Below, one piece after another: positions 48,331-56,789 of a DNA stretch of 64,000 nucleotides. The notes under the pieces are model-generated. The model searched no databases, was not told the origin of the DNA, and worked only from the letters and a program-made list of their open reading frames with translations. This DNA is from an uncultured bacterium. Its GTDB lineage: Bacteria > Verrucomicrobiota > Verrucomicrobiia > CAIQCK01. Both the position numbers and the translations under genes were made by a program. The stretch's first letter is position 1; the number at the start of each line of letters is the position of its first letter. The DNA lies in contig CAIQCK010000098.1 in NCBI GenBank assembly GCA_903870275.1, positions 1-64,000 of the forward strand, written 5' to 3'.

Positions 48331-49145
48331 GCTCCGCCGATCAACTCTTTCACCTTCGCCGGAATGTCGGCGCTCCGCATGAGCGACTCGCCGACGAGGA
48401 TGGCGTTGACGCCGCAGCGGGCCAATCGCTCCACGTCGGCGCGGGTGTGGATGCCGCTCTCGGCGACAAGGAGCGTTGAGCGTTGAGCGTTGAGCGTCGA
48501 GCGTGTGGCGTTCTCACGCTCCACGATTCGTTCCGCCAGCCGTTCCGTCGTCGCCAGGTCCACCTTGAACGTCTTCAAGTTACGGTTGTTCACGCCGATG
48601 ATCTTCGCGCCGGCCGCCAGCGCGCGGTCCAATTCCGCCTCGTCGTGGACTTCCACCAGCGCGTCGAGCCGGCATTCCGCCGCTACGCGCAGCAGATTCG
48701 TCAGCGCCTCCTGCTCCAGGCACGCCACGATCAGCAGCACGCAATCCGCGCCGGCCGCCACCGCCTCGTGGATTTGAAGTTCGTCCACGATGAAATCCTT
48801 CCGCAGCAACGGCAGCTTCACCGTCTCGCGGATGCGGCGAAGGTAATCGAGATGCCCTTGGAAGAACTTCTCATCGGTCAGCACGCTCAGGCACGACGCG
48901 CCGCCGCGCTCGTAGTCGCGCGCGATGGCCACCGGATCGAAGTCCGGCCGGATGACGCCTGCCGATGGCGACGCCTTCTTCACCTCGGCGATGAGGGCCA
49001 CGCGCCCATCCGCCCGCCGCAACGCCGCCGCAAAGTCGCGCCGCTCGTTCCGCGCCGCCGCCAGCCGCTTCAACTCCGCCGCGCGCGGCCGCAGCGCCGC
49101 GACTTCGACGCGCTTTTGGGCAATGATGGTGTCGAGGATGGTCAT
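48327..49145 (-). CDS. trpC: Indole-3-glycerol-phosphate synthase with a short repeat insert
   Basis: Closes the indole ring in tryptophan synthesis. Signatures: VALIAEVKKASPSAGVIRPD, LSVLTDEKFFQGHLDYL, PLLRKDFIVDELQI, IIGVNNRNLKTFKVDL and VAESGIHTRADVERL. Between the last two, residues about 213-227 (ENATRSTLNAQRST) are an insert coded by the tandem repeat at 48471-48504. The ATG at 49145 begins MTILDTIIAQKRVEV. Its first 25 codons recur at 49919-49993 beyond vapBC. It is about 272 residues long. Confidence 0.95.
   Translation of the reverse strand: MTILDTIIAQKRVEVAALRPRAAELKRLAAARNERRDFAAALRRADGRVALIAEVKKASPSAGVIRPDFDPVAIARDYERGGASCLSVLTDEKFFQGHLDYLRRIRETVKLPLLRKDFIVDELQIHEAVAAGADCVLLIVACLEQEALTNLLRVAAECRLDALVEVHDEAELDRALAAGAKIIGVNNRNLKTFKVDLATTERLAERIVERENATRSTLNAQRSTLLVAESGIHTRADVERLARCGVNAILVGESLMRSADIPAKVKELIGGA
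48471..48504. repeat. In-frame GAGCGTT tandem repeat inside trpC
   Basis: The seven-base unit GAGCGTT (the plus-strand view) repeats about four times with one change (GAGCGTC). It codes the residues STLNAQRSTL on the minus strand. The length is compatible with the trpC frame, which stays open. It belongs to the short-period class seen between genes. Confidence 0.75.
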
Positions 49146-49168
49146 GGCGTTGGGATGGCAGAAGACGG

Positions 49169-49594
49169 TTACAGCGGATTGATCCATCGCAAGCGAGGAA
49201 ACCGTTGGAAGTCCGTATCCGTGGAATAGAGCGTAGCTCCGTTCTCGATGGCGAGGGCGGCCAGATGGGCGTCGGTCGTCAAGTTGCCGGCGGTGCCGGT
49301 TTCGGCTAGCAACGCCTTGAGAATCCGCCAGTGCTCCTCACCCGGCGTCAAGACACGGACGGTTGTCTGCGCCAGCCATCCATCCATGACGGCCATTGCC
49401 TGAGCGGTGCTCAACGGGCGCGGCAGAATGCGTTTGTTGGTGGCGATTCGCAGAAAACCCAATAGGACGGCCCACGGCAACGCCACCGGCTCATCGTCGT
49501 TGAGCGCGTTTTCCAGCCACGACTTGGCAACGCGGTGGTGGGCGGAGTCGCTGTTGACCGCGTAAAGCAGGAGATTGAGATCCAGCAGCTTCAC
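49169..49594 (-). CDS. vapC: VapC-type PIN-domain ribonuclease toxin
   Basis: PIN nuclease of the subfamily often named TA system VapC family ribonuclease toxin. The acidic residues are Asp5 in LLDLNLLLYAVN, Asp108 in LTTDAHLAALAIENGA and Asp126/128 in STDTDFQRF. The segment PWAVLLGFLRIATNKRILPR is typical of this subfamily. At 141 residues it is complete. It would cleave RNA unless bound by the antitoxin coded six bases upstream. The vapBC pair sits between two copies of the trpC 5' end. Confidence 0.92.
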   Translation of the reverse strand: MKLLDLNLLLYAVNSDSAHHRVAKSWLENALNDDEPVALPWAVLLGFLRIATNKRILPRPLSTAQAMAVMDGWLAQTTVRVLTPGEEHWRILKALLAETGTAGNLTTDAHLAALAIENGATLYSTDTDFQRFPRLRWINPL

Positions 49595-49600
49595 AACGCG

Positions 49601-49864
49601 TCACTTTCTCAATTCCAGTTCACGCAGCACTTCGGATTCCTCCAGATTGGCGGCCAGCGCGAGCGCCTTGTCCAAGGCAATCGCAGGCTCGCCCATGGAA
49701 AACGACGGACTGGTGTAAGCTGTCTTGTGGCGGGATGGCTGCTTTGCCGTCAGACCGTTGCGGAGGGCCGTATTGACCAGTCGGCGCAACGGGACGCGGG
49801 TTTTCACGGCCTGCTGTTTGAGTTGCCGCAACAAATCGTCATCAATCGTCAATGTTGTCCTCAT
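49601..49864 (-). CDS. vapB: VapB-type antitoxin
   Basis: The N-terminal ribbon-helix-helix DNA-binding part MRTTLTIDDDLLRQLKQQAV is followed by TRVPLRRLVNTALRNGL. The C-terminal region (about residues 45-87) would wrap the toxin. At 87 residues it is typical. The gene precedes vapC and has its own strong promoter with repeated ATGATGC elements, which suggests autorepression. Confidence 0.88.
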   Translation of the reverse strand: MRTTLTIDDDLLRQLKQQAVKTRVPLRRLVNTALRNGLTAKQPSRHKTAYTSPSFSMGEPAIALDKALALAANLEESEVLRELELRK

Positions 49865-49870
49865 GGAAGC

Positions 49871-49898
49871 ATCATAGCATCATAACCAGTGATGTCAA
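49871..49898 (-). promoter_or_regulatory. vapBC promoter with overlapping ATGATGC repeats
   Basis: On the minus strand, TTGACA (49893-49898) and TATGAT (49871-49876) are separated by 16 bases, near consensus. Tandem TATGATGC units overlap the -10 box, and another ATGATGC precedes the -35, a likely VapBC operator. Transcription would begin almost at the vapB ATG (49864), so the mRNA may be leaderless. Confidence 0.65.
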
Positions 49899-49993
49899 AG
49901 CATCATCTCGGCGATGAACAACGCCGCCGCGCGCGGTCGCAACGCCGCAACTTCGACGCGTTTTTGCGCGATGATGGTGTCGAGGATGGTCAT
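49895..49993 (-). pseudogene. Stranded 5'-end fragment of trpC
   Basis: Encodes MTILDTIIAQKRVEVAALRP then RAAALFIAEMML and a TGA. The first 25 codons (49919-49993) match the start of trpC (49071-49145) with seven base differences, mostly silent. Its ATG overlaps the stop of the upstream membrane protein gene as ATGA, the junction expected for an original operon. Its TGA is part of the vapBC -35 box. Confidence 0.88.
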
Positions 49994-50532
49994 TGTTGAT
50001 TCCATTTTCGAAGGGTTGTTACTAACTTCAACTTCTCGACCTCCATACTGGTATTTGTGGCCGCCAACGCACTCGTTGATTCAGATAATTTCAATATGCG
50101 CTCCGTCGCTGCAATGTAATCGTGTAGCGCTTTTTTCAACTCGTCAGGGGCACAGCTTGTGTCTATGGCCTTGAGTCTGCGCACGAAGTCATTCGCCCGT
50201 GCGATTCCAGGTGGACTTTTCTGAAGCGTGTCAACAGCGGAATAAACATCGTTTGCGATGCGGTGGGCATGAAGCTTATACACACCATTGAGCGGGTTTT
50301 CGCCAAAACAAAGGAGCAGAGACACAGAAATGATTAGTGTCAGGATTGCCAAGTGACGCCTGTTTTCGCTCGGAACTCCGTGCTTCTCTATATAATTGGC
50401 AGCAGCGAAACCAATGAGTGTTGTGATTACTGCCGCAAACACGGCAATTATCAGCGGCAAATGCAGACTGAAGTATGAAACAAGCCCACTAAGAATCGCA
50501 CTGCATACAAGCACGCTGATTGACCGCTTCAT
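49990..50532 (-). CDS. Hypothetical membrane protein
   Basis: Not recognised. The 180-residue product has three hydrophobic segments in its first 80 residues (VLVCSAILSGLVSYFSL, LPLIIAVFAAVITTLIGFAA, LAILTLIISVSLLLCF) and a soluble helical C-terminal half. Codon and base use is less GC-rich than in the neighbouring core genes. It lies seven bases after the prfB stop. It overlaps the start of the trpC fragment by four bases, which suggests it was once directly coupled to trpC. Confidence 0.6.
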   Translation of the reverse strand: MKRSISVLVCSAILSGLVSYFSLHLPLIIAVFAAVITTLIGFAAANYIEKHGVPSENRRHLAILTLIISVSLLLCFGENPLNGVYKLHAHRIANDVYSAVDTLQKSPPGIARANDFVRRLKAIDTSCAPDELKKALHDYIAATERILKLSESTSALAATNTSMEVEKLKLVTTLRKWNQQ

Positions 50533-50538
50533 GACTGC

Positions 50539-51682
50539 TTACTCCAAGTCTTTTGCCTGCATCCGCTTGGTCGGACATCCGGCCTTCAGCCAGGCGGTGA
50601 CGAACGGGTCGAGATTGCCATCCATGACGCCTTGAATGTCGCTGGTTTCGCAGCCGGTGCGGAGGTCCTTGATCATCCGGTAGGGCTGGAAGACGTAGGA
50701 TCGGATTTGCTGGCCCCAGGAAATTTCGCCTTTTTCGCCGTAGAACTTCTCCATCGCGGCGCGCTTCTCGTCCATCGTTTTCTCATAAAGCCGCGAGCGC
50801 AACACCTTCATTGCCGTCTCGCGGTTCTGGTGCTGGCTGCGCTGGGCCTGGCATTCGACAACGATGCCGGACGGCATGTGGGTGATGCGAACGGCGGTCT
50901 CGACTTTGTTGACGTTCTGGCCGCCTTTGCCGCCGGAGCGGTAGGTGTCGGTCTTGAGGTCGGAGGGATTAATCTCAATCTCGACTTCGGTTTCCTCGAT
51001 CTCGGCGATGACGTCCACGCTGGCGAAGCTGGTGTGGCGGCGGGCGTTGGAGTCGAACGGCGAGATGCGCACGAGGCGATGGACGCCGCGCTCGCATTTC
51101 ATGTAGCCGTAGGCGTAGTCGCCGGTGACGAGCAGCGTGGCGCTCTTGATGCCGGCGGTCTCGCCTTGCAGGATGTCGAGCAACTCGGTCTTGAAGCCGC
51201 GTGCCTCGGTGAACCGCTGATACATCCGCAACAGCATGTTGGCCCAGTCGCAGCTTTCCGTGCCGCCCGCGCCGGCGTGGATGGAGACGATGGCGTTGTT
51301 GCGGTCGTGCGGCTGGCCGAGCATGGCCTGTAGTTCCAACGCGTCGAGGTCGGATTGGAGGATGGCGGCTTCCTTGTCGAGGTCCTTGAGGGCCTGGTTG
51401 CGCTGCGCCTCGTCGGTCTCGGCGGCGATCAACTCCGCCATCAACTGGGCGCTTTCGAGCTTTTTGACCGCGTCCGAAAGCAGCTCGATGCGGCGGCGCA
51501 GGGAGGAGGCTTCGTTGTGGACTTCGCGGGCCTTGTCTTTGTTGTTCCAGAAGGCCGGGGCGGCCATCAGGGTTTCCAGCTCGGTCAGGCGTTTCTGGCA
51601 GGTGTCGAGGTCAAAGAAACCTCCTCAGATGAGCGAGACGCTCCTCTTGGGCTTTGATCCGGTTGGCGAGTTCGTCGATCAT
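50539..51682 (-). CDS. prfB: Peptide chain release factor 2 with programmed +1 frameshift
   Basis: RF2 ends translation at UGA and UAA. The main frame contains the codon-recognition SPF tripeptide (RISPFDSNARRHTSFASV) and the catalytic GGQ (RSGGKGGQNVNKVET). The first 23 codons run from ATG 51682 to CTT 51614 in another frame, followed by the in-frame stop TGA (51613-51611) and C. The site AGGAGG TTT CTT TGA C is the classic RF2 autoregulatory slippery site: low RF2 allows a shift from CTT to TTG-type pairing and reading resumes at GAC. Full product is about 380 residues. Confidence 0.97.
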
Positions 51683-51696
51683 ATTCAATTTTTCTT

Positions 51697-51770
51697 AGCC
51701 ACAAAGACGCACAAAAGTCACAAAAAACTCTCAGCGGACTTTTTGTGTTTCTTGCGCCTTTGGGTGGCCA
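51697..51770. repeat. Short-period inverted repeat that codes the Lnt tail
   Basis: AGCCACAAAGACGCACAAAA-type sequence (51697-51725) is followed by its approximate reverse complement (51740-51770). The right arm overlaps the last codons and stop of lnt (51731). A related pair is found at 57373-57433. Confidence 0.6.
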
Positions 51771-53449
51771 AATCTTCTTCGCAAAATAATTTCGCCCACG
51801 GCCCACAGTAGCGTCAAGCCGATGCAGGCGAAAGCGAACACGTCACCATAGCGCACGTAAAAAGTCAACGGTCGCGCCACGCCCGCTGGCGGCACCGGCA
51901 CCGGCAGCGTCTTCCAGCCGGTGATGAAGATATCGTCATTCGGCCCGCCATGGATGTAATTGTCTTTGTCAATGCGGCCGAGCGTGTCCACGTAGCCGCT
52001 GAGGCCGTTGTTGGCGCAGCGGATCATCGGCGTGCGCGTCTCAATGGCGCGGAAGATGGCGCAGGCCGCGTGCTGGTAGGCGCCGGCGGATTCCTTGAAC
52101 CATCCGTCGTTGGTGACGTTCACGAGCAGCGTTGCGCCGCGCCGGACGAAATTCCGCGACAGATAGGCGAACGTGTCCTCGAAGCAGATCAGCGGCGCGA
52201 TGTTCACCGGCGGCGAATCGAGGCGTTGCAGCGTGTATTCCGTGCCCGTGTCCCAGCTGCCGGGGATTGGCGTCACGTATTTCATGAACGGCAGCCAGTC
52301 CTTCAGCGGCACGTATTCGCCGAACGGCACGAGGTGCATTTTCCAATACGGCTTCTGGATGTGCAGATTGGGCTGGACGAGGAGGACGGCGTTGTAATCC
52401 CGCTGCTTTTTGGGGGTTCCCAAGTTCTCAACATCGAACGAACCGGTGAGCAAATAGGCGCGCGAACGGGTGACGATGTTGCTGACGGTTTCGAAGCTGT
52501 CTTTGTCGTATCGGAAGAGGTTTGGTATCGCCGTCTCCGGCCATAGTATGAGTTGCGGTTTCGAGACGGAGATCGCCGCCTCTGTCAATTCGCGAAGTTT
52601 TTTGCGCGACTGTTCCAACGCCGCCTTGTCTTCCTTCACCTCCTGCGGAATGTTTGGCTGGATCAGCGTCACGGTGAGCGGTTCGCCGCCGGGTTGATAC
52701 CGCAGCACGGCACGCATGCCGTAGTTCCAAGCGAGCAGCGTCAGTCCTATCGCCACGAACAGCTCGGCATGCGGACGACGGCCAAAGCCGCGGTCGCGGC
52801 GGAACTTCTCCACCGTGAGAACGATGCCGAGGTTGAAGAGGCACAGAACGAACGAAATGCCGTAGACGCCCGTGATGTCCGCGATCTGCGCGAGGCCGAG
52901 CGCGGCGCCGGAGTTCGCGTGCTGGCTGTCGCCGAGCTTGTTCCACGGAAAACCGGTGATGACCCAGCCGCGCAGCCACTCCTGCCCCGCCCACGCCGCC
53001 GAGAGCAGCAGCATGAGCGCAAGGTTCGCGCCGATGCTGCCGGAACTGAACCGTCGCGTTGCCGCCGCGACCGTCGCGCCCCACAGACCGAAGTAGACGG
53101 CGAGATAAGCCGCCAGCAGCGCGACCACTGCCTGACCCCACACCCACGTCAGCGCGGCCATGAATTGCTCCAGCGCCGGCCAGCCGCCGGAGGAGACGTG
53201 CCAGATCCAGTTGAAGACAAAGAAGAAAAACACGAAGCCTGCAAGCCAGCCGATCCAGAAACCTTCGCGCGCCGACCGGCCGCGCGCGGCGTAGAAGAGC
53301 GGGATGAGCGCGAACCCCGTGACGAAGCCGAGGTCGAACTTCGGAAACGCGAGCACCAGCAACGCGCCGGAGGCGACGGCCAGAAAGCGCGGCAGCGCGA
53401 GATCGGGGCGCGTGATGGAGTGCCAGAGATGTCGGGCGATGGCATTCAT
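51731..53449 (-). CDS. lnt: Apolipoprotein N-acyltransferase
   Basis: Adds the third acyl chain to lipoproteins in the inner membrane. The N-terminal half has about six to seven hydrophobic helices. The nitrilase domain carries the catalytic triad: glutamate in LILWPETAIPN, lysine in the KMHLVPFGEYVP segment, and cysteine in PLICFEDTFAYL. NVTNDGWFKESAGAYQH is the usual substrate-loop motif. At 572 residues it is normal. The last residues (PKAQETQKVR) are coded by a repeat arm rather than conserved sequence. Confidence 0.95.
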   Translation of the reverse strand: MNAIARHLWHSITRPDLALPRFLAVASGALLVLAFPKFDLGFVTGFALIPLFYAARGRSAREGFWIGWLAGFVFFFFVFNWIWHVSSGGWPALEQFMAALTWVWGQAVVALLAAYLAVYFGLWGATVAAATRRFSSGSIGANLALMLLLSAAWAGQEWLRGWVITGFPWNKLGDSQHANSGAALGLAQIADITGVYGISFVLCLFNLGIVLTVEKFRRDRGFGRRPHAELFVAIGLTLLAWNYGMRAVLRYQPGGEPLTVTLIQPNIPQEVKEDKAALEQSRKKLRELTEAAISVSKPQLILWPETAIPNLFRYDKDSFETVSNIVTRSRAYLLTGSFDVENLGTPKKQRDYNAVLLVQPNLHIQKPYWKMHLVPFGEYVPLKDWLPFMKYVTPIPGSWDTGTEYTLQRLDSPPVNIAPLICFEDTFAYLSRNFVRRGATLLVNVTNDGWFKESAGAYQHAACAIFRAIETRTPMIRCANNGLSGYVDTLGRIDKDNYIHGGPNDDIFITGWKTLPVPVPPAGVARPLTFYVRYGDVFAFACIGLTLLWAVGEIILRRRFGHPKAQETQKVR

Positions 53450-53497
53450 CTAATGGAAGACTGGCGGCTGACGCTTTCGGCTCCTTTTTTCAATGCC

Positions 53498-53594
53498 TTG
53501 CGCAGGCACGATGCCCGCGCTCCCAAGCGGGGCGTGGCTCCTTTGGGAGAATTGTTGGAATCAGGAGCCATGTTCGGCCCGCGAGCCTGCGCAA
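53498..53594. repeat. Inverted repeat between secA and lnt
   Basis: TTGCGCAGGC (53498-53507) and GCCTGCGCAA (53585-53594) are perfect inverted 10-mers flanking a GC-rich segment with internal hairpins. They lie in the 149-base gap between the two genes and may form a processing or termination structure. Confidence 0.45.
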
Positions 53595-53598
53595 CAAA

Positions 53599-56500
53599 CT
53601 ACTTCCCGCAACACTTCTTGAATTTCTTGCCGCTGCCGCAGGGACACGGCTCGTTGGGGCCGACCTTGCGCGCGTCGCGGCGCACGGGGCGGGCGACGTT
53701 GGCGATCGCTTCCTCGACGGCGTCGGTGCGCACGGATTGCGACGAGCGGCCCTGCGACGGCGCGGGCGGTGCGGCGGCCCCGCCGAAAGCGGCGGACTGG
53801 GCGTGCAGCAGTTGCTTCGGCAGCGCGGCGAGGAACTTCTCAAACGCCGCGAGCGTGGTCGAGGAGCGGAAGGTGTTGTTGGCGATTTCCGTTTTGACCT
53901 GAAGCTGCATTTCCTCGAACAGCTTGAACGCCTCGCCCTTGTATTCCACGAGCGGGTCGCGCTGGCCGTAGGCGCGCAGGCCGATGCCCGTGCGCAGGCT
54001 GTCCATGTTATAGAGATGTTCCTGCCAGAGGCGGTCTATCGCGTTCAGGATGACGTAGCGTTCGAGCGTCTTCAGGCCGACGGGGTCTTCGTTCGCCTCC
54101 TTCGCCGCGTAGGCGCTCTTGACGCGTTCCATGAGAAACGCCGCCATACGCCCGGCGACTTCGTTCTTCTCCTTATCGCCGCCCGTGGATTGCAGCACCG
54201 GGTCCACCTGCTGCCGGCGCAGGCCGAGCGGGAAGGTGAGGTTGGCCCAGTTGATGAGGCCGGTCACGTCCCACTCGTCGGGCGATTTGTCGGCCGGCAG
54301 GTGAGTCTCCGTGCGGTTGGCGATGACTTCCTCAATAACCTCGAAAATCATGCGGCGCGGGTTCTCGGTGCGCAACACCTCATTGCGGAAACCGTAGATG
54401 ACCTCGCGTTGCTTGTTCATCACGTCGTCGTATTCGAGCGTGCGCTTGCGGATGGAGTAGTTGTGCTGCTCGACGCGCTTCTGCGCGGTTTCGATGGAGC
54501 GGTTCAGCAGGCGCGATTCCAACGGCTCGCCTTCCTTCATGCCGACCTTCTCCATGATGTTGGCGATGCGGCCGCTGCCGAAGAGGCGCATGAGATCGTC
54601 TTCCAGCGAGACGTAGAACCGGCTGCTGCCGGGGTCGCCCTGGCGCGCGCAACGGCCGCGGAGCTGCCGGTCAATGCGCCGCGCCTCGTGCCGCTCGGTA
54701 CCGATGACATGCAGCCCGCCGATGTCCGCCACGCCGGCGCCGAGTTTGATGTCGGTGCCGCGGCCGGCCATGTTGGTAGCAATGGTGCAGGCGGCGCGCT
54801 GGCCGGCGCGGGCGATGATCTCGGCCTCCATCTGGTGATACTTCGCGTTGAGGACGTTGTGGACGACGCCGGTGCGCTTGAGCATGCGCGAGAGCAGTTC
54901 GCTCGCCTCGACGCTCACCGTGCCGACGAGCACGGGCCGGCCTTTCTTGTGCTCCTCCTCGATCTCGCTGACGATGGCATTGTATTTCTCGCGGCGCGTC
55001 TTATAGACGATGTCGTTGTGGTCGTCGCGGGCGCACGGCTTGTTCGACGGGATGATGATGCAATCGAGCTTGTAGATGTCGTGAAACTCGGCCGCCTCGG
55101 TGTCGGCGGTGCCCGTCATGCCGGCGAGTTTGTCGTACAGGCGGAAATAATTCTGGATCGTGATCGTCGCGAGCGTCTGGTTCTCCTGCTCGACGGAGAC
55201 ATTCTCCTTCGCTTCAACCGCCTGGTGCAAGCCGTCGCTCCAGCGCCGGCCCGGCATGGGGCGGCCGGTGAACTCGTCCACGATGATGACCTTGCCCTCC
55301 TGCACGACGTATTCGACGTCCTTCTCATAGACGCAGAACGCGCGCAGCAACTGGCTGATGGCGTGCATGCGCTGGCTCTTCTCGTCAAACGCGCGCTGCA
55401 CCTCCGCCTTCTGCTTCTCTCGCTCCTCCTTCGGCAGCGACGCATCCAGGTCCAGTTCGTGGAAGACGTTGACCAGGTCCGGCAGCACGAACGCCTCCGG
55501 GTCCTTGTTCATATACTCGCGGCCCTTCGCCGTCAGGTCGGCTTCGTTGCCTTTTTCGTCAATGGCGAAGAACAGCTCCTCCTTGAGCAGATGCAATTCC
55601 TCCTTCTTCGTGTCGGCGTGCAGCTCCAGCTCGGTCTTGTCAATCAGCCTGCGCATGTCCGGGTCTTCCATCAGATGCGTGAGCTGATTGTTGGTCGGCA
55701 TGCCCTGCTTGACCTTCCAGAGCAGCCGGCCTGCTTGACCCGATGCGCCTTGGTTTTCGCCGGCGGCGTCCGCGGCTTTGGCGGTTTCGAGGATCTGCTG
55801 CGCTTCGCCGACGAGCCGGTTGCAGAGCAACGTCTGCGCCCGCACGAGATCGGCCACCTGCGGCCGGTATTGCAGGTAAACCTGGATGTTCGACGACGCG
55901 ACCGCCGGGCCGCTGATGATCAGCGGCGTGCGCGCCTCGTCAATGAGGATCGAGTCCACCTCGTCCACGATGGCGTAGAAATGCCCGCGCTGCACCTGGT
56001 CCTCCAGCGACGTGGCCATGCCGTTGTCGCGGAGGTAGTCGAAGCCGAACTCGGAGTTCGTGCCGTAAGTGATGTCGCACTGATACTGCTGGCGGCGCAG
56101 CGGCGGCGGCTGGTCGTGCTGGATGCAGCCGACCGTCAGGCCGAGGTACCGATAGACCGCGCCCATCCACTCGCTGTCGCGCGCGGCGAGGTAGTCGTTG
56201 ACCGTGACGAGGTGCGTGCCTTTGCCGGTGAGCGCGTTGAGGTAGAGCGGCATCGTCGCCACGAGCGTCTTGCCCTCGCCGGTGGCCATTTCCGAGATGC
56301 GTCCGGAGTGGAGCGTCATGCCGCCAATAAGCTGCACGTCGAACGGCACCATGTCCCACTTGGTCGGGTGGCCGCGGACGATGATTTCCGTGCCGCAGAG
56401 CCGGCGGCAGGCGTTTTTCACCGCCGCGAACGCCTCGGGAAGCAACTCGTTGAGGATTTCCTGCTCGAGCTGGTGCGCCTTGCGGTAAACCGGCTTCGCC

Positions 56501-56742
56501 TCATCGCTTCGCAAGTCGGCCTGCAACTGCTGCGCCTCCGCCAACAACGCCGCGACGCCGCGCTTCTGGCGCCCTTCCTCGATCCGCGCCTTGAACTCGG
56601 CGGTTTTGGCGCGAAGCTGATCGTCGGAGAGCGACTGATACTGCTTCTCGAACTCGTTGATGCGGTGAACCACCGGCCAGAGCCGTTTCACCTCGCGCTG
56701 GTTCTTGTCACCGAAAATCTTCTTTAGAATCCACTGGATCAT
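53599..56742 (-). CDS. secA: Preprotein translocase ATPase SecA
   Basis: Motor of the Sec export pathway. Walker A is MATGEGKTLVATMP, the DEAD-type motif is VDEVDSILIDEARTPLIISG, and the second nucleotide-binding domain has TNMAGRGTDIKLGAGV and GRCARQGDPGSSRFYVSLED. The preprotein-crosslinking region and the long helical scaffold are present. The C-terminus NEPCPCGSGKKFKKCCGK is the zinc-binding SEC-C motif that binds SecB and phospholipid. At 1,047 residues it is about 100-150 longer than the E. coli protein because of insertions near residues 300-470. It heads the block followed by lnt and prfB. Confidence 0.98.
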   Translation of the reverse strand: MIQWILKKIFGDKNQREVKRLWPVVHRINEFEKQYQSLSDDQLRAKTAEFKARIEEGRQKRGVAALLAEAQQLQADLRSDEAKPVYRKAHQLEQEILNELLPEAFAAVKNACRRLCGTEIIVRGHPTKWDMVPFDVQLIGGMTLHSGRISEMATGEGKTLVATMPLYLNALTGKGTHLVTVNDYLAARDSEWMGAVYRYLGLTVGCIQHDQPPPLRRQQYQCDITYGTNSEFGFDYLRDNGMATSLEDQVQRGHFYAIVDEVDSILIDEARTPLIISGPAVASSNIQVYLQYRPQVADLVRAQTLLCNRLVGEAQQILETAKAADAAGENQGASGQAGRLLWKVKQGMPTNNQLTHLMEDPDMRRLIDKTELELHADTKKEELHLLKEELFFAIDEKGNEADLTAKGREYMNKDPEAFVLPDLVNVFHELDLDASLPKEEREKQKAEVQRAFDEKSQRMHAISQLLRAFCVYEKDVEYVVQEGKVIIVDEFTGRPMPGRRWSDGLHQAVEAKENVSVEQENQTLATITIQNYFRLYDKLAGMTGTADTEAAEFHDIYKLDCIIIPSNKPCARDDHNDIVYKTRREKYNAIVSEIEEEHKKGRPVLVGTVSVEASELLSRMLKRTGVVHNVLNAKYHQMEAEIIARAGQRAACTIATNMAGRGTDIKLGAGVADIGGLHVIGTERHEARRIDRQLRGRCARQGDPGSSRFYVSLEDDLMRLFGSGRIANIMEKVGMKEGEPLESRLLNRSIETAQKRVEQHNYSIRKRTLEYDDVMNKQREVIYGFRNEVLRTENPRRMIFEVIEEVIANRTETHLPADKSPDEWDVTGLINWANLTFPLGLRRQQVDPVLQSTGGDKEKNEVAGRMAAFLMERVKSAYAAKEANEDPVGLKTLERYVILNAIDRLWQEHLYNMDSLRTGIGLRAYGQRDPLVEYKGEAFKLFEEMQLQVKTEIANNTFRSSTTLAAFEKFLAALPKQLLHAQSAAFGGAAAPPAPSQGRSSQSVRTDAVEEAIANVARPVRRDARKVGPNEPCPCGSGKKFKKCCGK

Positions 56743-56789
56743 AGTTCCTAACGTCGTGCCATGCCCTTTGTGAGCGCGGCGGAACTGTC

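Noticed and set aside
53737..56727. Open frame of 996 codons opposite secA
   Set aside because: Overlaps a complete SecA with all motifs; antisense open reading is due to GC-biased third positions.
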